DNA from: Sphingomonas immobilis
Lineage (GTDB): Bacteria > Pseudomonadota > Alphaproteobacteria > Sphingomonadales > Sphingomonadaceae
Assembly (NCBI RefSeq): GCF_030580995.1
Contig: NZ_JAUQSZ010000012.1
Span: 107,501-171,500, forward strand
Reading direction: 5' to 3'
Length of the DNA stretch: 64,000 nucleotides
The notes below the pieces were generated by a model, which made no database searches, was not told where the DNA came from, and saw nothing but the letters and a program-made list of their open reading frames with translations. Both the position numbers and the translations under genes were made by a program. Below are positions 43,756 to 53,284 of this stretch, one piece after another; within the stretch, counting starts at the first letter, position 1, and the number at the start of each line of letters is the position of its first letter.

Positions 43756-44673
43756 TCAGCCCGCGTGGACCGGCGCGCCCCAGCCACCCCAGACGTAGAC
43801 GGTCGCGAACAGGAAGATCCATACCACATCGACGAAGTGCCAGTACCACGCCGCCGCTTCGAAGCCGAAATGCTGGCGCGGCGTGAAGTCCCCCCGGTAC
43901 ACGCGCATCAGGTTCACGATCAGGAAGATCGTACCGATCATCACGTGGAAGCCGTGGAAGCCGGTCGCCATGAAGAAGGCCGAGGTGTAGTTGATGCCCT
44001 TGAACGGGAACGGCGCTTCCGAATATTCATACGCCTGGATCGACGAGAAGATCAGGCCGAGGATGATCGTCAGCCACAGGCCCTTCTTCACGCCGTCATT
44101 CTCGCCGACGCCGATCAGGCCCCACAGGCCCTTCAGCGCGCCACCGCGCTGGTTGTGGATCAGCGCATGGTGCGACCAGGTGATGGTCGTGCCCGAGAGC
44201 AGCAGGATCAGGGTGTTGAGCAGCGGGAAGCGGAAGGCGTCGATCACTTCCATGCCCTTGGGCGGCCAGGTCGAGGCTGCCGCTGCGCCGGCATCGGTCA
44301 CGAGGCTGACGGTATGCGTCGCCGCATCGTAGAGCAGCGGGCGGGGGAACAGCGAATAATCGAAGAACGCCCAGAACCAGCCGACGAAGAACATCACTTC
44401 GGAGGCGATGAAGAGCACCATGCCGTAGCGCAGGTGAAGCTGCACGACGGGCGTGTGATCGCCAGCCTTGGCCTCGGTCAGCACCTTGCCCCACCACAGG
44501 AACATCGTGGCGAGGACGAGTGCCACGCCGAGGAAGAACACCGCGCCGCCATATGCCGCCGAGTGCATCCACATGATGCCGCCCGCCGCCAGCACGCCGC
44601 CGGCCAGCGCGCCCATGATCGGCGCGATATCGGGCGGGAGGATATGGTATGCGTGGTTCTTGGCGCCGCTCAT
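43756..44673 (-). CDS. ctaE: Cytochrome c oxidase subunit III
   Basis: A 305-residue membrane protein with seven predicted helices. It has the subunit III marks SEVMFFVGWFWAFFDYSLFP, TTITWSHHALI and GFHGFHVMIGTIFL, and ends EAAAWYWHFVDVVWIFLFATVYVWGGWG. Part of the aa3-type terminal oxidase with ctaC and ctaD in this window. The gene lies 43 bases after ctaG. Confidence 0.96.
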   Translation of the reverse strand: MSGAKNHAYHILPPDIAPIMGALAGGVLAAGGIMWMHSAAYGGAVFFLGVALVLATMFLWWGKVLTEAKAGDHTPVVQLHLRYGMVLFIASEVMFFVGWFWAFFDYSLFPRPLLYDAATHTVSLVTDAGAAAASTWPPKGMEVIDAFRFPLLNTLILLLSGTTITWSHHALIHNQRGGALKGLWGLIGVGENDGVKKGLWLTIILGLIFSSIQAYEYSEAPFPFKGINYTSAFFMATGFHGFHVMIGTIFLIVNLMRVYRGDFTPRQHFGFEAAAWYWHFVDVVWIFLFATVYVWGGWGAPVHAG

Positions 44674-44716
44674 GGTCTCGTCGTTCCCCGTTTCGTCGTT
44701 CGGTCTTTATCCCGCT

Positions 44717-45250
44717 CTAGCTTTTCGCTTTCGCGGAATCCACCGGGTAAAATGTATAGCTCAGCGTTATCGTCTGCACGTCGGCCGCATCGGGATCGGA
44801 GAGGATCTTCGGGTCGACGAAGAAGATCACCGGCATCCGCGCCGTCTCGCCGGGCTTGAGCGTCTGCTGGGTGAAGCAGAAGCACTGGATCTTGGTGAAA
44901 TACTTGCCCGCCTGCGCCGGCGTCACGTTGTAGGTCGCGGTGCCGGTGACGGGTTTGTCCGAGGTGTTGGTGGCGGTGAAGAACGCCATGTCGCGCGCAC
45001 CGACCGCGACCGTGTCGGTGCGATTCTCGGGCGCGAACTTCCACGGCATGTGCGGCGCGACGTTGGTGTCGAAATCGATGCGGATCTGGCGATCGGTCGC
45101 GCCCGGCGCGGCCGACCCGCGCTGCGTCGTGCCGTTGAGGCCGGTCGCCTGGCAGAACATGCGGTAGAGCGGGACGCTTGCCGCCGCGAGCCCGGTCATG
45201 AAGCAGACGCCGAGCACGGCGAGCATCGCGGTGCGCAGCTTGCGGCTCAA
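44717..45250 (-). CDS. ctaG: Cytochrome c oxidase assembly protein CtaG (Cox11)
   Basis: Inserts CuB into subunit I. The 177-residue protein has one N-terminal membrane helix (about 8-28), then VPLYRMFCQATGLNGTTQ with the copper-related Cys, and the pair of cysteines CFCF in IQCFCFTQQTLKPGE, the known copper ligands of Cox11. The start is a TTG overlapping the stop of the 44-residue gene. Confidence 0.95.
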   Translation of the reverse strand: MSRKLRTAMLAVLGVCFMTGLAAASVPLYRMFCQATGLNGTTQRGSAAPGATDRQIRIDFDTNVAPHMPWKFAPENRTDTVAVGARDMAFFTATNTSDKPVTGTATYNVTPAQAGKYFTKIQCFCFTQQTLKPGETARMPVIFFVDPKILSDPDAADVQTITLSYTFYPVDSAKAKS

Positions 45251-45381
45251 TGCGCCATCCCCGCCTTGATCTTGGCGATGGTGATCGCGAACACGAGGAT
45301 CACGAACGCGCCGAGGATGAGCCCCAGCACCGTCGCGCGCGCGCGCTGGCGCTTGCGGATTTCGTCGTCATGCTGGGCCAT
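45247..45381 (-). CDS. 44-residue single-helix protein of the oxidase cluster
   Basis: A short frame between ctaB and ctaG: a charged start ([17 protein letters not shown]), one membrane helix (VLGLILGAFVILVFAITIA) and KIKAGMAH. The ATG overlaps the ctaB TGA and the stop overlaps the ctaG TTG, so the chain of coupling passes through it. Similar small proteins at this position in other alphaproteobacteria are called CoxF or are left unnamed. A role in oxidase assembly is inferred from position. Confidence 0.8.
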   Translation of the reverse strand: MAQHDDEIRKRQRARATVLGLILGAFVILVFAITIAKIKAGMAH

Positions 45382-46277
45382 CAGGCAATCCACTTGTCGG
45401 CGACGAGCGCGCCGAAGACGATGAAAAGATACAGGATCGACCATGCGAACAACCGCTTTTCGGGCTTCATCGTGTCGTCCGACCCGGTGGTACGCGTCGC
45501 GACCTGCAGCGCGAGGACCGCGAAGACGAGCGTCGAGACGAGCGTGACGACGCCGTAGATCGCGCCGGTCAGGTGCAGCACCCACGGCAGCAGCGCGACC
45601 ACGCCCATCGGGATCGTGTAGAGGCCGATCTGGTTGCGCGTCGTGCGCTCGCCCGCCACCACCGGCAGCATCGGCACGCCGGCCGCCGCGTAATCGGTCT
45701 TCACAAACAGCGCGAGCGCCCAGAAGTGCGGCGGCGTCCACAGGAAGACGAGCGCGAACAGCAGGACGGGCAGCAGCGCGACATCGCCGGTCGCCGCCGC
45801 CCAGCCGATCAGCGGCGGGAAGGCACCGGCTGCGCCGCCGATGACGATGTTCTGCGGCGTGCGGCGCTTCAGCCAGACGGTGTAGATGAGAACATAGAAC
45901 AGGATCGACGCGGTCAGGATCGCGGCGGCGGCGAGGTTCACCGCCAGCCCCATCAGGATCACCGAAAAGGCGCTGAGCCCCACGCCGAATTGCAACGCGG
46001 TCTCGCGGTCCATGCGGCCGGCGGGGAGCGGGCGGCGCTCGGTGCGGCGCATCTTCGCGTCGAGATCGGCCTCGTACCATTGGTTGAGCGCCCCCGCCGC
46101 CCCCGCGCCGAGCGCGATGCACAGGATCGCGGTGAAGCCCAGCACGGGGTCGATATGCGTCGGTGCCGCGAGCATCCCGCACAGGCCGGTGAACACCACC
46201 AACGTCATCACGCGCGGCTTGGTCAGCGCCAGAAAGTCGCGCCAGTCGGCGGGCATCGGGAGAGTCGTGGTGGACAT
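45381..46277 (-). CDS. ctaB: Protoheme IX farnesyltransferase (heme o synthase)
   Basis: Polytopic UbiA-type prenyltransferase of 298 residues that attaches farnesyl to heme b. The first Asp-rich motif is [24 protein letters not shown], and the second conserved region is [30 protein letters not shown]. About nine membrane helices are visible. A terminator separates it from ctaD, so the assembly genes may have a separate promoter or depend on readthrough. Confidence 0.96.
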   Translation of the reverse strand: MSTTTLPMPADWRDFLALTKPRVMTLVVFTGLCGMLAAPTHIDPVLGFTAILCIALGAGAAGALNQWYEADLDAKMRRTERRPLPAGRMDRETALQFGVGLSAFSVILMGLAVNLAAAAILTASILFYVLIYTVWLKRRTPQNIVIGGAAGAFPPLIGWAAATGDVALLPVLLFALVFLWTPPHFWALALFVKTDYAAAGVPMLPVVAGERTTRNQIGLYTIPMGVVALLPWVLHLTGAIYGVVTLVSTLVFAVLALQVATRTTGSDDTMKPEKRLFAWSILYLFIVFGALVADKWIA

Positions 46278-46326
46278 TATGTGCGGCCTATAGGCTCCTG
46301 AAGTCGCGGGCGAAAGAGGATCAACG

Positions 46327-46352
46327 AAAACGCCCCGGCTCTCGCCGGGGCG
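46327..46352 (-). terminator. Intrinsic terminator after ctaD
   Basis: A nine-base perfect stem CGCCCCGGC with GCCGGGGCG (46331-46339 and 46344-46352) and a four-base loop, followed in the ctaD direction by TTTT. It lies 29 bases past the ctaD stop and should end or reduce transcription of ctaC-ctaD before ctaB. Confidence 0.85.
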
Positions 46353-46380
46353 CTTCGTTTCCTGCCTGTTGGAGCAAGGA

Positions 46381-48057
46381 TCAGTGGTGATCGCCGCCGT
46401 CGATGACCGGAAGCGTCTCGAACTGGTGGTACGGCGGCGGGCTCGACAGCGTCCATTCGAGCGTCGTCGCGCCTTCGCCCCACGGATTGTCGCCCGCCTT
46501 CTTGCCGGCGAACAGCGAGTAGATCACGTTCACGAAGAACACGATCATCGAACCCGCCATGATCATGTAGCCGATCGTGGCGAAGTGGTTCCAGTATTCG
46601 AGGTTGTCGGCATAGTCCGGCACGCGGCGCTGCATGTTCTGCAGGCCCAGGAAGTGCATCGGGAAGAACAGCATGTTCACGCCGGCGAAGAAGATCCAGA
46701 AATGGATCTGGCCGAGCAGTTCGCTGAGCATCCGGCCCGACATCTTCGGGAACCAGTATGTGAAGCCCGCGAACAGCGAGAACACCGCGCCGAGCGACAG
46801 CACGTAGTGGAAGTGCGCCACCACGTAGTAGCTGTCCTGCATGTAGTCGTCGATGCCGCCGTTGGCGAGCACGACGCCGGTCACGCCGCCGACGGTGAAC
46901 ATGAAGATGAAGCCGATCGCCCAGACCATCGGCGTCTTGAACGAGAGCGAGCCGCCCCACATCGTCGCGATCCACGAGAAGATCTTGATGCCGGTCGGCA
47001 CCGCGATCACCATCGTCGCGGCGGTGAAGTACATCTTGGTGTTCACCGACAGGCCGGTCGTGAACATGTGGTGTGCCCACACGACGAAGCCGACCACACC
47101 GATCGCGACCATCGCATAGGCCATGCCGAGATAGCCGAAGATCGGCTTCTTCGAGAAGGTCGACAGGATCTGGCTGACGATGCCGAAGCCCGGCAGGATC
47201 ATGATGTAGACTTCGGGGTGGCCGAAGAACCAGAACAGATGCTGGTACAGGATCGGATCGCCGCCGCCGGCCGGATCGAAGAAGGTCGTGCCGAAGTTAC
47301 GATCGGTCAGCAGCATGGTGATGGCGGCCGCCAGCACCGGCAGCGACAGCAGCAGCAGGAACGCGGTGACCAGCACCGACCACACGAAAAGCGGCATCTT
47401 GTGCAGCGTCATGCCCGGAGCGCGCATGTTGAAGATCGTCGTGATGAAGTTGATCGCACCGAGGATCGACGACGCACCGGCAAGGTGCAGCGACAGGATC
47501 GCCATATCGACCGAAGGCCCAGGCTCGCCGTACGTCGAGAGCGGCGCATAGACCGTCCAGCCGGTGCCAGCACCCCCGAAGAACGGCGACAGCAGCAGCA
47601 GCGTGAACGACGGGATCAGCAGCCAGAACGAGATGTTGTTCATGCGCGGGAAGGCCATGTCCGGCGCACCGATCATGATCGGCACGAACCAGTTGCCGAA
47701 GCCGCCGATCATCGCCGGCATCACCATGAAGAACACCATGATCAGGCCGTGCGCGGTGATCAGCACGTTCCACAGGTGAAGCGCATGGTCGAAATTCTTG
47801 TCGCCCGGCAGGTATTCGGCCAGCACCGTCAGATACTGGATGCCGGGGTGCGCGAGCTCGGCACGCATCACGCCGGAGATCGCGCCGCCGATGATGCCCG
47901 CGAAGATCGCGAAGATCAGGTAGAGCGTGCCGATGTCCTTGTGGTTCGTCGACATGAACCAGCGGGCGAAGAAGCCGGGCTTGTGATCGGCATCATGGTG
48001 GTGATGCTCGTGATCGTGCGCTTCGAAAGCGTGGCCGGAAAGGGCGGTGTCGGTCAT
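46381..48057 (-). CDS. ctaD: Cytochrome c oxidase subunit I
   Basis: The 558-residue catalytic subunit of the aa3 oxidase. The CuB His and cross-linked Tyr are in [18 protein letters not shown]; the HH pair is in FVVWAHHMF; heme ligands are in AHGLIMVFF and [12 protein letters not shown]. Twelve membrane helices are expected. The N-terminus is His-rich ([12 protein letters not shown]), which may bind metal or may be incidental. It follows ctaC by three bases. Confidence 0.97.
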   Translation of the reverse strand: MTDTALSGHAFEAHDHEHHHHDADHKPGFFARWFMSTNHKDIGTLYLIFAIFAGIIGGAISGVMRAELAHPGIQYLTVLAEYLPGDKNFDHALHLWNVLITAHGLIMVFFMVMPAMIGGFGNWFVPIMIGAPDMAFPRMNNISFWLLIPSFTLLLLSPFFGGAGTGWTVYAPLSTYGEPGPSVDMAILSLHLAGASSILGAINFITTIFNMRAPGMTLHKMPLFVWSVLVTAFLLLLSLPVLAAAITMLLTDRNFGTTFFDPAGGGDPILYQHLFWFFGHPEVYIMILPGFGIVSQILSTFSKKPIFGYLGMAYAMVAIGVVGFVVWAHHMFTTGLSVNTKMYFTAATMVIAVPTGIKIFSWIATMWGGSLSFKTPMVWAIGFIFMFTVGGVTGVVLANGGIDDYMQDSYYVVAHFHYVLSLGAVFSLFAGFTYWFPKMSGRMLSELLGQIHFWIFFAGVNMLFFPMHFLGLQNMQRRVPDYADNLEYWNHFATIGYMIMAGSMIVFFVNVIYSLFAGKKAGDNPWGEGATTLEWTLSSPPPYHQFETLPVIDGGDHH

Positions 48058-48060
48058 GGC

Positions 48061-49188
48061 TTACTTTCCGGTGATGCTGGCGCCGGGATTGGCCGTGGCG
48101 CCCTGGTTGGTCGTGGGAGCGGCTTCTTCGGCCGCATTGTCGACGGGGCCCATCGCGTTGGCGACGGCCTGCGGATCGCCGGTCTCGACGAGCGCCGGAG
48201 CGGGCTGGCTGGCGGACTTGGGCGCGGGCATCGTGCCGCCCTTCGCCTTCACCCACTGCGCGAACACCGCCGGGCTCACCGCCTGGACGGTGATCGGCAT
48301 ATAGCCATGGCGCGCGCCGCACAGTTCCGAACAGACGCCGAAATAGAGGCCTTCCTTCTCGATCGTGAAGCTCGTCTCGTTGAGACGGCCGGGCACTGCG
48401 TCGAGCTTGATCCAGAACGCCGGGATCGCCCAGCTGTGGATCACGTCGTTCGAGGTGGTGATGAGGCGGATCGGCACACCGACCGGCAGGACGACGCGGT
48501 TGTCGGTCGCCAGCAGGCGGGGCCCGTCGGCGTCGACGCGGGCGCGGTCACCCTTGGCGAAATTGGGGTCGTTCTTGTCCTTCAGCATGTTCGAGGTGAT
48601 CTCGAACCCGCCGTTGTCGGGATATTGATACGACCAATACCATTGGTTGCCGATCGCCTTCAGCGTGACGGCATTGGCCGGCGCCGGCTTGAACTGCGCC
48701 TGCAGGAGGCCGATCGACGGCAGCGCGATCGCCACCAGGATCAGCACCGGCACGAGCGTCCAGGCCACTTCGAGGCCGACGTGGTGCGAGGTCTTGGAAG
48801 GAACCGGGTTCGCCGCCTTGCGATAGCGGATCACCACCCAGGCGAGCAGGATCAGCACGAAGATCGAGATGGCGACGATCAGCGGGAACAGAATCCAGTC
48901 GTGGAACCACTCGGCATAGCGGCCGTTCGCGGTCACCTGCGGCTGGATCGTGATCTCGTTGTGCGGGCCGGGCTGGCCGATGCCGACGGTCGGCGCGAGT
49001 TCGGGCGCGCCGTCACGGACCAGCATCGGATCGATCGGTGCGGCAGCGGCAGCGGCAGGCGCCGCAGCGGCGGGGGATGCGGCAGGCGCCGGTGTCGCCG
49101 CCAGACCCGAACCGGCCCCCAGGCCGGTGATCGCCAGGCTGGCCGCCAGCACGATCCCTTTCAACCCCGTCATACGCATCCGTATCAT
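48061..49188 (-). CDS. ctaC: Cytochrome c oxidase subunit II
   Basis: The CuA-bearing subunit, about 375 residues. Signal peptide and Ala/Pro-rich linker precede two membrane helices (about 95-115 and 135-160). The CuA site is GVCSELCGARHGYM with the upstream His in DVIHSWAIPAF. The Ala/Pro-rich tail after the CuA domain is longer than in many homologues. Three near ATGs at 49188, 49179 and 49173 are possible; 49188 is chosen for the AGGGGTG just before it. It is the first gene of the cluster, with its promoter in 49189-49404. Confidence 0.93.
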   Translation of the reverse strand: MIRMRMTGLKGIVLAASLAITGLGAGSGLAATPAPAASPAAAAPAAAAAAPIDPMLVRDGAPELAPTVGIGQPGPHNEITIQPQVTANGRYAEWFHDWILFPLIVAISIFVLILLAWVVIRYRKAANPVPSKTSHHVGLEVAWTLVPVLILVAIALPSIGLLQAQFKPAPANAVTLKAIGNQWYWSYQYPDNGGFEITSNMLKDKNDPNFAKGDRARVDADGPRLLATDNRVVLPVGVPIRLITTSNDVIHSWAIPAFWIKLDAVPGRLNETSFTIEKEGLYFGVCSELCGARHGYMPITVQAVSPAVFAQWVKAKGGTMPAPKSASQPAPALVETGDPQAVANAMGPVDNAAEEAAPTTNQGATANPGASITGK

Positions 49189-49404
49189 CACCCCTGCGAA
49201 CGCGCCTAAATCAATGGCGCAGGGCGACAATACGCCCCTCTGACTCCGGGCCTATACGCGGGCACCCCCCCGGCCTCAAGCATGTAGCCGCGCTTTTTTG
49301 GTGCAGCTGCGAACGGTTCGCAAGAGTGGCCCAATTGCGTCATTGTCTAGCCCTGCCGGCGTCCCTAATCAGGCGTTCATCCAGCCCGCGATAAGGCCGA
49401 CCTG

Positions 49405-49989
49405 ATGACCGACGACGACGTCCTCGCCGAATTCCGCGCCGCCGATGCGCTGCTCGAGGGGCATTTCATCCTGTCCTCGGGCCTGCGCAGTCCGCGTTAC
49501 CTGCAATGTGCGCGGGTGCTGATGGACCCGCGGCGCGGCGCGCGCCTGTCCGAGGCATTGGCCGCCAAGATCCCGGCAGATCTGCGCGCGCAGATCTCCG
49601 CCGTCGTCTCGCCCGCGATGGGCGGCGTGATCGCCGGGCACGAGATGGCGCGGGCGCTCGGGGTCGAGGCGATGTTCCTCGAACGGCCCGAGGGCGTGTT
49701 CGAACTGCGCCGTGGCTTCCGCCTGACGCCGGGCGCGAAAGTGCTGATGATGGAGGATGTCGTCACGACCGGCCTCTCCAGCCGCGAGGCGATCGCCGCG
49801 ATCGCGCGCGCGGGCGGCGAGACGGTGGCGGCGGCGTCGCTGGTCGATCGCTCCAACGGCACGGCCGATCTTGGCGTGCCCTTCTATCCGCTGATCCGTA
49901 TCGACGTGCCGACCTACGCCGCCGACGCGCTTCCGCCAGAGTTGGAAGTGATTCCCGCGATCAAGCCGGGAAGCCGCGCCGTCGCGTGA
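49405..49989 (+). CDS. pyrE: Orotate phosphoribosyltransferase
   Basis: Makes orotidine monophosphate in pyrimidine synthesis. The 194-residue protein has [27 protein letters not shown] at the start and the PRPP-binding motif [17 protein letters not shown]. The divergent gap to ctaC (216 bases) holds a perfect dyad GCGAACGGTTCGC at 49309-49321. Overlaps pdxJ (GTGA). Confidence 0.96.
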   Translation: MTDDDVLAEFRAADALLEGHFILSSGLRSPRYLQCARVLMDPRRGARLSEALAAKIPADLRAQISAVVSPAMGGVIAGHEMARALGVEAMFLERPEGVFELRRGFRLTPGAKVLMMEDVVTTGLSSREAIAAIARAGGETVAAASLVDRSNGTADLGVPFYPLIRIDVPTYAADALPPELEVIPAIKPGSRAVA

Positions 49990-50717
49990 CGCACCCCTTA
50001 CGCCTCGGGGTCAATATCGACCATGTCGCGACGGTGCGGAACGCGCGCGGCGCGGGCTATCCCGATCCGGTGCGCGCGGCGCTGCTGGCGGCGGAGGCCG
50101 GGGCGGACGGCATCACCGCCCATCTGCGCGAGGACCGGCGCCACATCACCGACAACGATATCGCGCGGTTGTCGACCGGCCTCACCATCCCGCTCAACCT
50201 GGAGATGGCGGCAACGGACGAGATGCTGGCGATCGCGCTGAAGCACCGCCCGCATGCAGCCTGCATCGTCCCCGAAAAGCGCGAGGAGCGCACCACCGAG
50301 GGCGGGCTCGACGCGGCGGGGCAGTTCGACCATCTCGCGCCGATGGTGCGTACGCTTGGCGATGCGGGCATCCGTGTGTCGCTGTTCATCGAGCCGGCGG
50401 CGGCGCAGATCGAGGCCGCGCTGCGGCTCGGCGCGCCGGTGGTGGAACTCCACACCGGCCGCTATTGCGAGCTGTCGGGGGAAGCGCAGACGGAGGAGTT
50501 GCGCCGCATCGCCGACGCTGCCGCGCTCGCCGCGAAGAACGGCATCGAGGTCCATGCCGGCCACGGCCTCACCTACGACAATGTCGCGCCCATTGCCGCG
50601 ATCTCGCAGGTGCGCGAGCTCAACATCGGCCATTTCCTGATCGGCGAGGCGATCTTCCTCGGGCTCGCCGAAAGCGTGAAGCGCATGCGCGAGGCGATGG
50701 ATGCGGCGCGTGGATAG
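49986..50717 (+). CDS. pdxJ: Pyridoxine 5'-phosphate synthase
   Basis: Last ring-closing step of the DXP-dependent vitamin B6 pathway, 243 residues. Visible: [47 protein letters not shown] and [11 protein letters not shown], all core PdxJ segments. The start is a GTG overlapping the pyrE stop. The pdxJ-acpS-lepB order is common in proteobacteria. Confidence 0.97.
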   Translation: MTHPLRLGVNIDHVATVRNARGAGYPDPVRAALLAAEAGADGITAHLREDRRHITDNDIARLSTGLTIPLNLEMAATDEMLAIALKHRPHAACIVPEKREERTTEGGLDAAGQFDHLAPMVRTLGDAGIRVSLFIEPAAAQIEAALRLGAPVVELHTGRYCELSGEAQTEELRRIADAAALAAKNGIEVHAGHGLTYDNVAPIAAISQVRELNIGHFLIGEAIFLGLAESVKRMREAMDAARG

Positions 50718-50737
50718 CGCCGGCAGAGATTTTGTTC

Positions 50738-50852
50738 ACGCGGAGGCGCGGAGACGCGGAGAAGAGAAGAATGTGAGGCGCTTCGCGCCGGGAGACCGCG
50801 CGGAGCGCCTTTTTCTCTCTTCTTCCTCTTCGCGCCTCCGCGCCTCCGCGTG
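50738..50852. repeat. Inverted repeat between pdxJ and acpS
   Basis: The arms at about 50738-50771 (CACGCGGAGGCGCGGAG..., then an A/G-rich stretch) and 50820-50852 (T/C-rich, then ...CTCCGCGCCTCCGCGTG) are near-perfect inverses. The arm contains its own tandem CGCGGAG repeats. A TTTTTCTC run lies inside the loop. This type of element is different in sequence from copies A-C. It fills nearly all of the 165-base gap. Confidence 0.8.
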
Positions 50853-50882
50853 CATCGATCTTCTTCCACGCGGGAGTGCCGC

Positions 50883-51296
50883 ATGATCATCGGTCTCGGC
50901 TCCGACCTTTGCAACATCGAGCGCATCCAGGCGTCGCTGGATCGCTTCGGTACCCGTTTCGAGCAGCGCGTCTTCACCGAGCTGGAGCAGCGCAAGGCCG
51001 CGCGGCGACCGCTCACCAAGGCCGGGACGCTCGCCAAGCGTTTCGCCGCGAAGGAGGCATTCTCCAAGGCGGTCGGCACCGGATTCAAGGCCGGCGTGTT
51101 CATGAAGGACATCGGCGTGGTCAACGCGCCATCGGGCGCGCCGACGCTCGCGCTGACCGGCGGAGCCGCCGCAAGGCTTGACGCGTTAGTCCCCGAAGGC
51201 CACGTCGCGAAGGTGCATCTGACGCTGACGGACGATCACCCCTGGGCGCAGGCCTTTGTCATTATCGAGGCGCTGCCCGCGCCGGGAACAGAGTAA
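50883..51296 (+). CDS. acpS: Holo-[acyl-carrier-protein] synthase
   Basis: Transfers phosphopantetheine to ACP. The 137-residue protein has [15 protein letters not shown] with the Mg-binding Asp8, and [16 protein letters not shown] with the Mg-binding Glu. The ATG at 50883 gives the family start; the frame opens 11 codons earlier, inside the repeat region. Three bases separate it from lepB. Confidence 0.96.
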   Translation: MIIGLGSDLCNIERIQASLDRFGTRFEQRVFTELEQRKAARRPLTKAGTLAKRFAAKEAFSKAVGTGFKAGVFMKDIGVVNAPSGAPTLALTGGAAARLDALVPEGHVAKVHLTLTDDHPWAQAFVIIEALPAPGTE

Positions 51297-51299
51297 GCA

Positions 51300-52205
51300 A
51301 TGAGCGAGGACCTCGCCCTGACTCCGAACGATCATCCCGCCGACGATCCCGTGACCGTCGAGGCACCGCCGGCCAAGGCCAAGCGCACCGACTGGTGGGG
51401 CGAACTGCGCGGCATATTTTGGCTGGTACTCGCGGTGCTGGGCTTCCACACCTTCATCGCCAAGCCCTTCTACATTCCGTCCGAATCGATGCTGCCGGGG
51501 CTCGAGGTCGGCGATCAGCTCGTGGTGAGCAAATATCCCTATGGCTGGTCGTTCATCTCGCCGACCTTCCATGTACTACCCTTCATCCACGGCCGCCTGT
51601 TCGGCCGCATGCCCGAGCGCGGCGATGTCGTCATCGTGACGCCGCCGGGCACCGAAACCGATTACATCAAGCGCGTGGTCGGCCTGCCGGGCGAGACAAT
51701 CGAGGTGCGGCAGGGCACTGTCTTTATCGACGGCGTGCCATTGAAGCGCGGGCCGATCCACGATGCCCTCATCCCGGTCGACAACAACACGCGCTGTGAC
51801 AGCACGACCTATCCCGGCGCGCTGACCACGGGCGCGGACGGCAGGCTCCTTTGCAAGCTGCCGCTCGTCACCGAGACGATGCCCAATGGCCGCCATTACG
51901 AGACGGTCGAACTCGGCGACAGCGAGGGCGACAATTACGGGCCGGTGAAGATTCCCAAGGACCATGTCTTCCTGATGGGCGACAATCGCGATCGCAGCTC
52001 CGACAGCCGCTTCCCGCTGTCCGCGCTCGGGCTCGGCGGGCCGGTGCCGTGGGAATATCTCGGCGGCCGCGCCGAGATCATCACTTTCTCCAAGACCGGC
52101 GGCGGCACCTGGAATCCGCTGACCTGGGGCGAATCGTTCCGCGGCGGCCGTGCGGGCACGTCGCTTCACCCGGCGCGCGACCCGCAGCCGGTGCCGGCTA
52201 AGTGA
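51300..52205 (+). CDS. lepB: Signal peptidase I
   Basis: Removes signal peptides of secreted proteins. The 301-residue protein has one membrane helix (about 38-56), the catalytic Ser63 in IPSESMLPGL, Lys124 in DYIKRVVGLPGE, and the C-terminal box MGDNRDRSSDSR. A Cys pair (TRCDS and LLCKL) lies in the periplasmic insert. The stop overlaps the start of the next gene. Confidence 0.96.
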   Translation: MSEDLALTPNDHPADDPVTVEAPPAKAKRTDWWGELRGIFWLVLAVLGFHTFIAKPFYIPSESMLPGLEVGDQLVVSKYPYGWSFISPTFHVLPFIHGRLFGRMPERGDVVIVTPPGTETDYIKRVVGLPGETIEVRQGTVFIDGVPLKRGPIHDALIPVDNNTRCDSTTYPGALTTGADGRLLCKLPLVTETMPNGRHYETVELGDSEGDNYGPVKIPKDHVFLMGDNRDRSSDSRFPLSALGLGGPVPWEYLGGRAEIITFSKTGGGTWNPLTWGESFRGGRAGTSLHPARDPQPVPAK

Positions 52206-53284
52206 GCGAGGAACAGACCGCGCCGCTCGTCTCTACGGAGCCGGGCCCCAACGAGATGCGCGATCCGTTCGTGCGCAAGGAGATGAAGCGCGCGGGCGTG
52301 TGGTTCGGCATGGGCGGCGCGATCGCGCTGGTCGTGCTGCTGATCCAGCCGCTGCTGATCATCTTCGCCGGGCTCGTGTTCGCGGCGATGCTCGACGGCG
52401 GCGTCCGCCTGCTCGGCAAGGTGCTGCCGATCCCGCGCGCGTGGCGGCTGGTGATCGTCGTGATCCTGACGATCGCCTTCATCGTCGGCACCGGCTATCT
52501 GATGGGCGTCCAGGTCGCCGCGCAGTTCGAGCAATTGCGCGTCACGCTGATGGTGCAGGCGACGCGTCTGCTCGGCTGGGCATCGGGCCTCGGCCTGCTG
52601 CCAGATCATGTCGATTTCAACACCATCGCCGAACAGGCGATGGGGTCGTTCGGCAAGCTCACCTCCTGGGTCGGCACCGCGATCGGCGCGATCACCAGCT
52701 TCGTGATGATCATGGTGATCGGCCTGTTCGTGGCGATGGAACCGCGGCTTTACGAGGCCGGGCTGCAATGGATGATCCCGTCCGATTCACGGCGCGAATT
52801 CGCGATCACGATCGAGCGGATGGGCAAGACGATGCGCAGCCTGCTCGCCGGGCGACTGCTCGGCATGGCGCTGGAGGGCGTGATGACCGGCATCGCGCTC
52901 GCCTTCGCCGGGGTGCCGATGGCGCTGGTGCTGGGCATCGTCGTCGGCGTGCTCGCCTTCATCCCCAATATCGGCGCCATCATCAGCGGGCTGATGATGG
53001 TGGCGGTCGGCTTCAGCGCGGGGGTGCATACCGGCGTGTGGGCGATCATCATCTATTTTGTAATCCAAACTTTCGACGGCTATGTCGTCATCCCGATGGT
53101 GGCGCGAAAGACGGTCGACCTGCCGCCCGCGCTCACGCTGTCGACGCAGATTCTCGCGGGGACGCTCTTCGGTATCCTCGGGCTGGCGCTCGCGGACCCG
53201 ATGACGGCGATGATCAAGGTCGCGCTGGAGCGAAATTCCGAGCGTGCGATTCGCGAGATCGAGGACGAGCCCGAGACGCATTGA
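52202..53284 (+). CDS. AI-2E family transporter
   Basis: A 360-residue membrane protein with about eight helices, of the PerM/TqsA (AI-2E) family. Typical segments are LRVTLMVQATRLLGW in the periplasmic part and IPNIGAIISGLMMVAVGFSAGVHTGVWAIIIYFVIQTFDGYVVIPMVARKTVDLPP. The GTG start overlaps the lepB stop. Members include exporters of autoinducer-2 or sodium/proton antiporters; substrate here unknown. The last 71 bases overlap the convergent glycosyltransferase gene. Confidence 0.9.
   Translation: MSEEQTAPLVSTEPGPNEMRDPFVRKEMKRAGVWFGMGGAIALVVLLIQPLLIIFAGLVFAAMLDGGVRLLGKVLPIPRAWRLVIVVILTIAFIVGTGYLMGVQVAAQFEQLRVTLMVQATRLLGWASGLGLLPDHVDFNTIAEQAMGSFGKLTSWVGTAIGAITSFVMIMVIGLFVAMEPRLYEAGLQWMIPSDSRREFAITIERMGKTMRSLLAGRLLGMALEGVMTGIALAFAGVPMALVLGIVVGVLAFIPNIGAIISGLMMVAVGFSAGVHTGVWAIIIYFVIQTFDGYVVIPMVARKTVDLPPALTLSTQILAGTLFGILGLALADPMTAMIKVALERNSERAIREIEDEPETH

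Noticed and set aside
46369..49209. 946-codon plus-strand open frame rich in Arg and His
   Set aside because: It is antisense to ctaD and ctaC, whose metal-binding motifs are certain. Composition is that of a shadow frame.
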